From an uncultured Brachyspira sp. (GTDB lineage Bacteria; Spirochaetota; Brachyspiria; Brachyspirales; Brachyspiraceae): a DNA stretch of 29,095 nt. The stretch spans positions 1,312-30,406 of the forward strand of contig NZ_CASEGO010000022.1 of assembly GCF_949287625.1 (NCBI RefSeq), in the 5' to 3' direction. The notes beneath the pieces are model-generated. The model did no database searches, was not told where the DNA came from, and was given only the letters and a program-made list of their open reading frames with translations. Positions 7,577 to 14,612 of the stretch are shown piece after piece (the stretch's first letter is position 1; every line of letters begins with the position of its first letter). The position numbers and the translations under genes were made by a program.

Positions 7577-8653
7577 ATGTCAAATATTACAAATAATACG
7601 GAAGAAAACAACGAAAAAATTCAGCTTTTATCATGTGCTTTGGAAGGAGGCTGTTCTGCTAAAATTCCTCCGGACTTGCTTGAAAAAACTCTAGCTCCAA
7701 TAATGCAGACTAAGGTTGACTCTAACCTTCTTTCTGATGTAGATATAGGTGATGATGCTGGAGTATATAAGATATCTGATGATAATGCTATAATATTTAC
7801 TGTGGACTATTTTCCGCCTGTTATAGCAGACCCTTACGGATTTGGTCAGATTGCTGCATGCAATGCAATAAGCGATATATATGCTATGGGAGGAGATCCT
7901 AAACTAGCATTAAATATCACAATGTTTCCTAAAGATGATTCATTAAACATATTAGCTAGCATATTAAAAGGCGGACAGGATAAGGCTACAGAAGCAGGAG
8001 TATTGGTTGTAGGAGGACATACTATAACAGATACAAATGTAAAATACGGAATGGCTGTTGTAGGTTTTGCTAATCCTAATAAAATTACAACAAATGCTGC
8101 TGCTAAAGAAGGCGATATAATTATACTTACTAAACCTCTTGGTACTGGAGCTTGTCTTGCGGCTATGAGACAGGGACTTATAAAAGAAGAAAATATAGAA
8201 GATGTTTTTAACTCTATGAAAACATTAAACAAAAAAGCATGTGCTGTTATGAATAAATATAATGTAAAATGTGCTACTGATATTACAGGATTTGGACTTA
8301 TAGGTCATTCCTATAAAATGGCTAAAGCAAGCGATGTTACAATAGAAATACAATCATCTGCTTTGCCTATGTTTAATAAAAGCTATGAAGTACTTGATAT
8401 GGGCTGTATACCTGGGGCTGCTTTTACTAATATGCGTTATGTAGGAGAAAATATATTAGTAGATGATGATGTTGATTATAATTTAAAAATGCTATCTTTT
8501 GACCCTCAGACAGCAGGAGGTTTATTTATATGTGCTGATAAAAATAATGCCGAAAATATTCTTGCTGATCTATGGAGAGAAGGAATTGACTGTGCCTCTA
8601 TAATAGGTAAAGTTCATAAAAAAGAAAAAGAATATATACATTTAGTAAAATAA
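7577..8653 (+). CDS. selD: Selenide, water dikinase (selenophosphate synthetase)
   Basis: SelD makes selenophosphate from selenide and ATP, the selenium donor for selenocysteine and for 2-selenouridine in tRNA. Counting from the ATG at 7577 (358 aa), the catalytic motif is C26 with K29 (GGCSAK), matching C17 and K20 of the E. coli enzyme. The catalytic residue is encoded by TGT, so this is the cysteine form, not a selenoprotein. Other family landmarks are DIGDDAGVY, FTVDYFPPV, a metal-binding VVGGHTITD and CATDITGFGLIGH. A GTG at 7568 also opens the frame, but it overlaps AGGTG, the likely ribosome site, which is well spaced from 7577. No selA or selB is in the window. Confidence 0.95.
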   Translation: MSNITNNTEENNEKIQLLSCALEGGCSAKIPPDLLEKTLAPIMQTKVDSNLLSDVDIGDDAGVYKISDDNAIIFTVDYFPPVIADPYGFGQIAACNAISDIYAMGGDPKLALNITMFPKDDSLNILASILKGGQDKATEAGVLVVGGHTITDTNVKYGMAVVGFANPNKITTNAAAKEGDIIILTKPLGTGACLAAMRQGLIKEENIEDVFNSMKTLNKKACAVMNKYNVKCATDITGFGLIGHSYKMAKASDVTIEIQSSALPMFNKSYEVLDMGCIPGAAFTNMRYVGENILVDDDVDYNLKMLSFDPQTAGGLFICADKNNAENILADLWREGIDCASIIGKVHKKEKEYIHLVK

Positions 8654-8677
8654 ATTATTAATAGATAATTTTTTAGT

Positions 8678-8722
8678 AAAAAGCCTGCAAAGTATATAAA
8701 AATACAATGCAGGCTTATTAAT
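8678..8722. terminator. Bidirectional terminator between selD and the DUF2271 gene
   Basis: AAGCCTGCA (8681-8689) and TGCAGGCTT (8708-8716) form a perfect 9-bp stem. It lies between convergent genes; A-rich sequence to its left gives a U run for minus-strand transcripts, and the right side is T-rich for plus-strand ones. Confidence 0.7.
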
Positions 8723-8735
8723 TTTATTAAATTAT

Positions 8736-9290
8736 TTAAGGAATGAAACTTACAGTAACATTTTTTATTATATCAATAGCTTTAGCTTCTTCTTTAGAAT
8801 ATTTAGCCTCTGACTTTTTGGTCTCAGCAGTATTTCCTATATCAATATAAGAAGTATAAAGCACATTATTATCCTGATATATTGTAGCTTCCACAACTAT
8901 TTTGTATGTTCCATTTTTAACCGCCCTACCCTTTGAATCTTTGCAATCCCAAACTATATTAACTTTACCAGTTTTAGGTGTAGATTTTGATACTGCATCA
9001 ACTATTTTTTTATCTAAATTAACAACATCAGCTTTAATCTGCCAATTATTCAAAGACTGCGGTCTTCTCTTCCAGCCTTCCCTTCTTCCAGTAAAATCTG
9101 TGACATATATAGTAGTTATATAATTACCCTTATCATCTTCTGCCCAAACAGCTATTTGATTGCTTGAATACCCAGCTCTTTTAGTATAGTCAAAACTAAT
9201 ATTGACTTTTTTAGAAGAACTTTGAGCATAATTCTCATTTACATAAAAAGATATAAAAATCATAAATATTATAATCATGAGCTTTTTCAT
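8736..9290 (-). CDS. DUF2271 domain-containing secreted protein
   Basis: A signal peptide occupies roughly residues 1-22 (hydrophobic core LMIIIFMIFISFYV, cut near NYAQ). The mature protein matches the DUF2271 pattern: FDYTKRAGYSSNQIAVWAED, then YVTDFTGRREGWKRRPQSL, then a GKVNIVWDCKDSKGRAVKNGTYKI segment and a final ATIYQDN strand. That last part resembles the FlgD-type Ig-like fold. DUF2271 proteins are periplasmic or exported and often accompany redox or FMN-related genes; a nitroreductase lies immediately upstream on the same strand, which fits but does not prove a link. An AAAGGAG ribosome site precedes the ATG. Length (184 aa) is normal for the family. The molecular function is not known. 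Confidence 0.8.
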   Translation of the reverse strand: MKKLMIIIFMIFISFYVNENYAQSSSKKVNISFDYTKRAGYSSNQIAVWAEDDKGNYITTIYVTDFTGRREGWKRRPQSLNNWQIKADVVNLDKKIVDAVSKSTPKTGKVNIVWDCKDSKGRAVKNGTYKIVVEATIYQDNNVLYTSYIDIGNTAETKKSEAKYSKEEAKAIDIIKNVTVSFIP

Positions 9291-9365
9291 AAGATATAAC
9301 TCCTTTATTTATAAAATTTATTTTTTATCACAGTTATTTTATTACAATATTAATTATTCAGAATA

Positions 9366-9875
9366 TTAATATTTTTCATAGTGTATTTTATTAGGTTCAA
9401 ATCTCTCAGGCATTTGAGGCTCTCCATCGGCATACCCTACAACAACCATTCCCAAAGGCTTAATATGTTCTGGTAAATTAAATAATTTTATAACCTCATT
9501 CATTCTCTCTTCACGCGGAGCAAGCCCAATCCATACAGTACCCAAATCTTTAGCCTTAGCAGCAAGCATCATATTTTCTAAAGCTGCCGAACAGTTCTGC
9601 TGCCAATAAAGTTTACCAGACTCATCAGATAAATCTCCGCATACAATTATAGCCATAGGAGCAGTTTCAAGCATTTTAGCATATGGGTGAAAATCCATTA
9701 TTTTATCAAGTGTTTCTCTGTTTTTTATGACTATAAACTCCCAATTTCTCCTGTTATTAGCTGAAGGAGCATACATAGCAGCCTTAAGCATATATTCTAC
9801 CTTTTCATCTTCAACTTGTTTTCCTTTGATGTATTTCCTTATGCTTCTTCGGCTAAAAAGAATATCTTCGCTCAT
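9366..9875 (-). CDS. Nitroreductase family protein (FMN-dependent)
   Basis: This 169-residue protein is a compact NAD(P)H-dependent flavin oxidoreductase of the nitroreductase family. The N-terminal FMN-phosphate motif is RRSIRKY (residues 9-15). APSANNRRNWEFIVI (~36-50) is the second FMN contact, and a central helix (CSAALENMMLAAKAKDLGTVWIG) leads to the GMVVVGYADGEP ending. Substrates in such small members include quinones, nitro-compounds and flavins; the sequence does not decide. An excellent AGGAGG site precedes the start. It is followed after 75 bp by the DUF2271 gene on the same strand. A near-perfect palindrome overlaps its probable -10 box, suggesting repressor control. Confidence 0.88.
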   Translation of the reverse strand: MSEDILFSRRSIRKYIKGKQVEDEKVEYMLKAAMYAPSANNRRNWEFIVIKNRETLDKIMDFHPYAKMLETAPMAIIVCGDLSDESGKLYWQQNCSAALENMMLAAKAKDLGTVWIGLAPREERMNEVIKLFNLPEHIKPLGMVVVGYADGEPQMPERFEPNKIHYEKY

Positions 9876-9898
9876 TTTTTATCCTCCTAAAATTAATT

Positions 9899-9936
9899 GT
9901 TATAGTATTATAACATTAATAACAAAAAATTGTAAA
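9899..9936 (-). promoter_or_regulatory. Promoter and palindromic operator of the nitroreductase gene
   Basis: Read on the minus strand, TTTACA (9936-9931) and TATAAT (9912-9907) are 18 bases apart. The -10 lies inside a 16-base near-palindrome, GTTATAGTATTATAAC on the plus strand (9899-9914), with 14 of 16 positions symmetric. An operator overlapping the -10 would be a usual place for repressor binding, but AT-only palindromes arise easily here. Confidence 0.4.
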
Positions 9937-9973
9937 TTAAAGTATAAAAGCCATATAGTCTATTAAAATTATA

Positions 9974-10446
9974 TATACCTAAATAACTATATTTTGTAAA
10001 ATTTTAGTTATCTATGAATGTAATTACCATCTTATTCATAATATAATATATTTTATTAATAAATAAAATATGTTTTAGATATATAGTAAATTACTTATTT
10101 GGTATAATAGGTAATCAGCCGCATACCCTCACCACAGGCGGACTTCGTCGGCACGCTTCGCGAAAGTGCAAATCTAAAAATAATACTAAATAGTACTAAT
10201 TATGTTTTATATGTAGGATAAATTACTAAATTCAGTGTAAAATGTAGCCTTTCGCTGGAATTCGTCGGCACGCAGAGAGTGCGGGCTGTCCTGCTTCTCA
10301 CCTGCCTACGGCAACAGCGTCACAAAAGAACTGGGGGGTACCGAAGGCACGCAGAGCGTCGCACGACTGTGTACTTCGTAGGGCTAGTCTCCGCAAATAC
10401 TAAATTAAAAATTTATTTTTTGACAAATTATATTTGTTTAGGTATA
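9974..10446. mobile_element. MITE-like repeat element B
   Basis: This 473 bp element runs from TATACCTAAATAACTATATT at the left to TTTGACAAATTATATTTG-TTTAGGTATA at the right, a pair of terminal inverted repeats. The left ~145 bp reappear almost unchanged but inverted as the right part of element C (14465-14612). The segment AATAATACTAAATAGTACTA with its continuation (about 10178-10255) reappears in direct orientation in element E (15060-15137). The right core has the family's GC-rich modules (CACAAAAGAACTGGGG, GCACGCAGAGCG, GCACGACTGTG). No coding capacity. Confidence 0.75.
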
Positions 10447-10476
10447 TAATCGTTATATAAATAATAAATTAATCTA

Positions 10477-10505
10477 TTGCAAATATTATATTAATTATTT
10501 ATAAT
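10477..10505 (+). promoter_or_regulatory. Promoter for xpaC-telA
   Basis: TTGCAA (10477-10482), a 17-base spacer and a perfect TATAAT (10500-10505) lie 90 bp before the xpaC-like gene and 31 bp beyond the right end of repeat element B. Confidence 0.6.
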
Positions 10506-10594
10506 ATACTTGTTATAGTAATAAAAATATATTTTATTGTTGGCATACATTTATTTTGAAGTTTATTAATATTTAGTTTATTTAGAGGATATAT

Positions 10595-11131
10595 ATGGCA
10601 AGAGATGAAGATGATATTATTTTTCAAAAATTAAGGCAGAATGTTCAAAGAAATTTCCCAAGAGAAGACGATAAAAATAACTATAGTATGAATAATTATA
10701 AAACTGAAAATTATTCTAATAAGGATAGTTTAATAATTTTAGAAACTCAAAGAAATATAGAAAAAATTACAGATCTATCAAAAAAAATAGATGATGCAGA
10801 ACTCACTCCAGCTTTAAAAGAAATGATATCCATATTAGAAGAAATGGTAAATTACAGTAAGGCTAATAAAGAAGGAGAAAAAAAACTTGAAAAAATAAAT
10901 GAATATCATCTTCCTACTGCTGTAAAAATGCTTAATTCATATATAGATTTCTGCAATTTTCCTGTAAAAAATGCTAATATGGAAAAAACAGCTCAGGAAA
11001 TAGAAAATGTTATAATAAAATTAAATGAAGCATTAAAAAGCATGCTTGTAGAAATGAATCAGAATAAACTTATGGATATAAACAGCGATATAGATGTATT
11101 AAAAACTATGCTTGAAAAAGATGGTTTATGA
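10595..11131 (+). CDS. XpaC-like protein (5-bromo-4-chloroindolyl phosphate hydrolysis family)
   Basis: The 178-residue protein has no signal peptide or membrane segment. The N-terminal ~60 residues are polar and probably disordered (many N, D, K). From ~65 it is helical, and it contains the family hallmark INEYHLPTAVKMLNSYIDF (~105-123), the segment shared by XpaC homologues. These proteins are usually encoded next to TelA; in Bacillus subtilis the pair is xpaC-yaaN. The same pairing is seen here with a 37 bp gap, which strengthens the call. Biochemical function is unclear: the name comes from a colour phenotype and the hydrolase activity is not established. A GAGGAT site precedes the ATG. 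Confidence 0.75.
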   Translation: MARDEDDIIFQKLRQNVQRNFPREDDKNNYSMNNYKTENYSNKDSLIILETQRNIEKITDLSKKIDDAELTPALKEMISILEEMVNYSKANKEGEKKLEKINEYHLPTAVKMLNSYIDFCNFPVKNANMEKTAQEIENVIIKLNEALKSMLVEMNQNKLMDINSDIDVLKTMLEKDGL

Positions 11132-11168
11132 TAAACAATAATATAAAATAAAAATACGGAGAAATTTT

Positions 11169-12482
11169 ATGGAAAATAATAATAATCAATTAAACAATAC
11201 AGAAGAAAATCAATCTAATAATCAAAACGGCATGACACCTGATAATCAGCAGAACACAATGTCTAATAACATACAAAACGCATACAATCAGCAAAGCATG
11301 ACGGTTAATAATATGCAAACCCCAATGACTAATAACATGCCTATGCAAGATGCAATGCCAAACAATATGCAAAACTTTCAGAATAATACTCAGCCTGTTA
11401 TGAATTATCAGCCTCAGAATGCTGCAGCAGAAGTATTGAATCATATGAATAATCAGTTTTCTAATGAAGACTTGCAAAAAATAAATGAATTATCAAACAG
11501 CATAAATCTAAAAGATTCTGTATCAATAATGTCTTATGGTTCGGCTGCTCAAAACAAAATGATTCAGTTTTCTGAAAATACTTTAAGCAATGTTATGAAT
11601 AAGGATTTAGGCGAAGTTGGAGAGGCTATTACAGACGTTATAACAGAACTTAAAGGTTTTGATATAGAAAGTGAAACTAAAGGAAAAGGATTATTTGGAT
11701 TTTTTAAAAAAGCTGGAAATAATTTAAGTAAATTAAAAACTAAATATACAAATGTTGAAACTAATATTGACAATATAGTAAAAACATTGGAAGCACATCA
11801 AAGAAACTTACTTAAAGATATTAGTATTTTGGATCAGATGTATAATTATAATTTGGAATACTTAAAAGAATTGGAAATATATATAGAAGCAGGAAAACAA
11901 AAACTCAATCAATTAATGACTAATGAAATACCAGCATTAGAAGCAAAAGCTATGACAAGTAATTCACCTCAAGATGTTCAAATGGCAAGAGATATTAAAG
12001 ATTTAGCAAACAGATTTGAAAAAAGAATACATGACCTAGAACTTACTAGAACAATATCTGTACAAACTATACCTCAAATACGTTTGGTACAGAATAATAA
12101 TGTTATAATGACAGAAAAAATACAGTCTACTATATCAAACACTATACCTCTTTGGAAAAATCAAATGGTTTTAGCTATAGGACTTCATCATTCTAATGAG
12201 GCAGCAAAAGCACAGAGAGCCGTTACTGACACTACAAATGAACTATTAAGAAAAAATGCTGAAATGCTAAAAACTTCTACTATAGAAACAGCAAAAGAAT
12301 CAGAAAGAGGAATAGTTGATATTGAAACATTAAAATATACAAATGAACAGCTAATATCCACTTTAGACGAGGTAATGAAAATACAGACAGAAGGCAGAGA
12401 AAAAAGAAGAGCTGCTGAGGCAGAATTAAGAAATATAGAAAATGAACTTAAAGCAAAAATATTAAATATATCAAAAAAATAA
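11169..12482 (+). CDS. TelA-family protein (toxic anion / tellurite resistance)
   Basis: The 437-residue product has two parts. Residues ~1-90 are low-complexity, rich in N, Q and M, with several NNMQ and NNMP motifs. From ~100 onward it is the all-helical TelA domain: RNLLKDISILDQMYNYNLEYLKELEIYIEAG (~213-243), the conserved QTIPQIRLVQNNN segment (~299-311), IPLWKNQMVLAIGL (~328-341), and a final heptad-like stretch. TelA/YaaN/KlaC proteins are linked to tellurite, colicin and cell-envelope antibiotic tolerance, with no known enzyme activity. It is the second gene of the xpaC-telA unit and is followed by a strong terminator. The Asn/Gln-rich N-terminus is unusual for the family and could be a flexible interaction region. 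Confidence 0.85.
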   Translation: MENNNNQLNNTEENQSNNQNGMTPDNQQNTMSNNIQNAYNQQSMTVNNMQTPMTNNMPMQDAMPNNMQNFQNNTQPVMNYQPQNAAAEVLNHMNNQFSNEDLQKINELSNSINLKDSVSIMSYGSAAQNKMIQFSENTLSNVMNKDLGEVGEAITDVITELKGFDIESETKGKGLFGFFKKAGNNLSKLKTKYTNVETNIDNIVKTLEAHQRNLLKDISILDQMYNYNLEYLKELEIYIEAGKQKLNQLMTNEIPALEAKAMTSNSPQDVQMARDIKDLANRFEKRIHDLELTRTISVQTIPQIRLVQNNNVIMTEKIQSTISNTIPLWKNQMVLAIGLHHSNEAAKAQRAVTDTTNELLRKNAEMLKTSTIETAKESERGIVDIETLKYTNEQLISTLDEVMKIQTEGREKRRAAEAELRNIENELKAKILNISKK

Positions 12483-12500
12483 TATAAAATTAAATACAAT

Positions 12501-12546
12501 AAAAATGCTCATCTGTATATAAAAAATATAGATGAGCATTTTTTTA
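12501..12546. terminator. Terminator after telA, probably bidirectional
   Basis: AAAAATGCTCATCT (12501-12514) pairs perfectly with AGATGAGCATTTTT around a short A/T loop, followed by T residues. The A run on the left makes it usable by the convergent minus-strand gene as well. Confidence 0.85.
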
Positions 12547-12560
12547 TAAAATACTAAAAA

Positions 12561-13409
12561 TTAATCAAACAAATAAGCCAAATAATGCTCCTTATTTACA
12601 TACTCTTTTATATTCTTATAATCAATAAATATTTTTCCATAGCCTTTTTCTTTCATTATTATAATAAATGAATCAGTTATGCCAAAAATTAAACTATCTA
12701 TATTTGAATAAAAATCTTTATTGGCATTATATCTTTTTAATAATGCTTCAGGATCATTTACAAAGTCTTTAAGATAATGGCTAATCAATTTTTGACTGCC
12801 TAACTCAAATGTCATAAACATATTGTCTATTTCAGCAAGCTGCAAATCTTCTAGCTTTGAAACTCTTTTATATAAAGATATTGTTTTATCATCAAAGTAT
12901 AATATATTAAAACTTTTAAACTCTTTAAGTTCATTATAATAATCAGCATAATTATCAATATAATTTAATATACTCTCATCCATTAATGACTTCCAATGTC
13001 TTTTTTTAGATTCTTTTACATACGATTCTACTATATCCTTATTTTCATTTATTTTATCTTTTAAAAACTCATCTGAAAACTCTCTAACTCCATTAATAGA
13101 AGAATTTATTTTTTCTTTTCCATTTATAAAAATATAATCAAAATTAAATACATTACCTGAGAATATTCTCTCAGAACTGAATAAAATACTTTTATCATTA
13201 TACAAACCAAATATGTCTGCATTATGCAGCCTTATTATTTCTGCTTCATCTTCCCTTATAATCTCAAAAGTTCCTTCTATTTTTACAGGCTCTTTTAAAG
13301 TTTTTTTAACATTATCAGCAACATAGTCAGTAATACTGTCATAAGGCTTAAACTCAATAACATACTCAATTTGTGATTTTGATATATCCTCTAATTTTGT
13401 CTTGAATTT
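12561..13409 (-). pseudogene. C-terminal part of an interrupted gene of unknown function
   Basis: This open frame (282 codons plus stop) directly continues the frame of the 144-aa ORF upstream, separated only by the TAA at 13412-13410. After that stop there is no ATG or GTG; the first usable start is a TTG at 13205 without a ribosome site, giving 214 aa. The 68 codons between the stop and that TTG read as ordinary protein (for example IEYVIEFKPYDSITDYVADNVKKTLKEPVKIEGTFEIIREDE, given here in part). The simplest view is one gene of about 426 codons broken by a nonsense change. I recognise no domain. It contains LFSSERI, also present as YFSSERI in the upstream part, so the protein may hold two related units. 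Other readings are a split gene pair or stop read-through. Confidence 0.6.
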
Positions 13410-13844
13410 TTATTCAGCAAAAGTTTCAGGCTCATATCCATAAGATCTACTGCCATCTGATGAGTATTTATTAATTAAAACTGTATTATCTTTATCATAA
13501 TAATTTTTAACTGCTATTCTCTCAGATGAAAAATAAACATCATTTATAATAAAACCATTATCATTATTTATATATACTCTTCCTATATATGGAAACACAT
13601 TATCTCTTGGTAAGTATAAATCATTATAATTATCATTTTTCTTGTGTTCATAGACATAAATATATATATTGTTAACTTTATCTTTAAGCATAAAAAAATT
13701 ATTTTTATAAAATCTTACAGGTTTTTTTTTAGCCTTATTTTTCGGTATATTAATAATTATTATGACAGCAGCTACTAAAATCGCTACTGCTAACAAAATT
13801 ATTATATCTTTATCCATAAATGATTTAATTATTAAATTTTTCAC
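13410..13844 (-). CDS. Hypothetical membrane-anchored protein, N-terminal part of an interrupted gene
   Basis: A 144-residue product starts at GTG (13844) about 13 bases after AAGGAG; an ATG ten codons inside (13817) is an alternative with no ribosome site. Residues ~11-33 form one transmembrane helix (IIILLAVAILVAAVIIIINI), followed by a positively charged KNKAKKKPVRFYK stop-transfer segment. That pattern predicts a short N-terminal tail and the rest in the cytoplasm, or the reverse. The remaining ~100 residues are beta-rich and Tyr/Asn-rich, with YFSSERI. It ends at TAA, after which the same frame continues open for 282 codons, so it is probably a truncated product. No homologous family is recognised. 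It is preceded by a structured leader with competing hairpins. Confidence 0.6.
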   Translation of the reverse strand: MKNLIIKSFMDKDIIILLAVAILVAAVIIIINIPKNKAKKKPVRFYKNNFFMLKDKVNNIYIYVYEHKKNDNYNDLYLPRDNVFPYIGRVYINNDNGFIINDVYFSSERIAVKNYYDKDNTVLINKYSSDGSRSYGYEPETFAE

Positions 13845-13880
13845 TGTTATTAATATTCTCCTTAATTATTATGTTCGCCT

Positions 13881-13915
13881 CAGCTTAGTATAAGCTGCCA
13901 ACTAAAGTTGTCAGC
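13881..13915 (-). promoter_or_regulatory. Two overlapping, mutually exclusive hairpins in the leader
   Basis: Hairpin 1 is CAGCTTA-GTA-TAAGCTG (13881-13897), a perfect 7-bp stem. Hairpin 2 is GCTG-CCAACTAAAGTTGT-CAGC (13894-13915), with CAACT/AGTTG inside the GCTG/CAGC stem. They share bases 13894-13897, so one RNA cannot form both. They lie about 40-70 bases before the start of the interrupted gene, just upstream of its ribosome site. The arrangement looks like an attenuator or translation switch, but no riboswitch class is recognised. Confidence 0.45.
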
Positions 13916-14120
13916 TGCTTCGGCTCACTTATTGATTGTTATGTTCGCCTTTTATTATTTCTAATAAAAATTATTGGCTTATAGGCTCTTCCATTCTTAC
14001 GAATGTCAGACGCCAATAATTTTTATATTTAGCTTTCTAATATTTCATTATGTTTACATTTTATTGTTGCTAGCAATAAACTCACTAGCTGGCTTCGGCT
14101 CGCTTATTAATTGTTATACT
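13914..14120. repeat. Diverged direct repeat around a GCTTCGGCTC motif
   Basis: GCTGCTTCGGCTCACTTATT followed by GATTGTTATGTTCGCCT (13914-13950) recurs as GGCTTCGGCTCGCTTATTAA followed by TTGTTATACTCTTAG at about 14092-14127. A further TTATGTTCGCCT copy is at 13869-13880. Each copy carries a stem-loop beside it (GCTAGC...GCTAGC type at the second). The block separates the interrupted gene from the repeat elements and shows no coding pattern. Confidence 0.5.
13966..14024. repeat. 13-bp perfect inverted repeat with an inner hairpin
   Basis: AAAAATTATTGGC (13966-13978) and GCCAATAATTTTT (14012-14024) are exact inverted copies. Within the 33-base loop, CATTC and GAATG (13992-14005) form a second small stem. 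The A run on one side and T run on the other would allow it to act as a bidirectional terminator, although no gene ends here. Confidence 0.6.
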
Positions 14121-14295
14121 CTTAGAACCTATGGTATAGTAGCCTAAAAATCCCTCAATACTGATTTTAAATATTGATGCTTATTATTACTGCTAGTAAT
14201 AAACTACATTAATCATATACTAATCTTTAGGTTATAAGCATAATTGGTATTTACTTGATATTTTAGAATAAGCTATTACTAATATTCATTAATAA

Positions 14296-14352
14296 AAAGA
14301 CTTAAAATAATAAAGCGAAGAAAAATTAAAAATACCGCATTTCATAATAACC
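14296..14352 (-). CDS. Possible 18-residue leader peptide
   Basis: A very good ribosome site (TAGGAGG) lies upstream of an ATG that opens MKCGIFNFSSLYYFKSFY followed by TAA. The frame is only 18 codons and rich in Phe and Tyr. It begins just next to the left end of repeat element C and is the first plausible translation start on the minus strand in this non-coding zone. It might be a regulatory leader, a remnant of a gene cut by the repeats, or chance. Confidence 0.3.
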
Positions 14353-14360
14353 TCCTACAG

Positions 14361-14612
14361 TATTATAAAAAAAATTTTTAGTTTGTCAACAGCGAGCTCT
14401 CCCTCATCTTCGTTCGGTACGCACGGTATTATCTACCATTATCAAATGTCAACGATACGTGCGGTTGATTACCTATTATCATACCAAATAAGCAATTTAC
14501 TATACATCTAAAACATATTTTATTTATTAATAAAATATATTATATTATGAATAAAATGGTAATTACATTCATAGATAATTAAAATTTTACAAAATATAGT
14601 TGTTTAGGTATA
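14361..14612. mobile_element. MITE-like repeat element C (first of three joined)
   Basis: The left end TATTATAAAAAAAATTTTTA-GTTTGTCAA resembles the left end of element E; the right end TTTTACAAAATATAGTTG-TTTAGGTATA is the CCTAAAC-type terminus. The right ~145 bp are an inverted near-copy of the left part of element B, 4.4 kb away. The left part holds a GC-rich stretch with GTACGCACGGTA and ACGATACGTGCGG. Its final TA is shared with the first TA of element D. Confidence 0.7.

Noticed and set aside
7846..8232. 128-codon minus-strand frame inside selD
   Set aside because: It lies fully within the conserved selD gene, its translation is hydrophobic noise, and there is no start signal. Similar shadows in miaB, secA, ppdK and the transporter genes were rejected for the same reason.
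11190..11477. 95-codon minus-strand frame opposite the start of telA
   Set aside because: It is the antisense of the Asn/Gln-rich head of TelA, giving an artificial I/H/L-rich protein without a ribosome site.
12561..13205. Independent 214-residue gene starting at TTG 13205
   Set aside because: The TTG has no ribosome site, and the reading frame stays open upstream of it to the TAA at 13410-13412 in normal-looking protein sequence. A broken longer gene is the better reading.
13845..14360. tRNA, tmRNA or RNase P RNA in the non-coding zone
   Set aside because: No T-loop GGTTCGA motif, CCA end or other conserved core of those RNAs is visible on either strand, only short hairpins.
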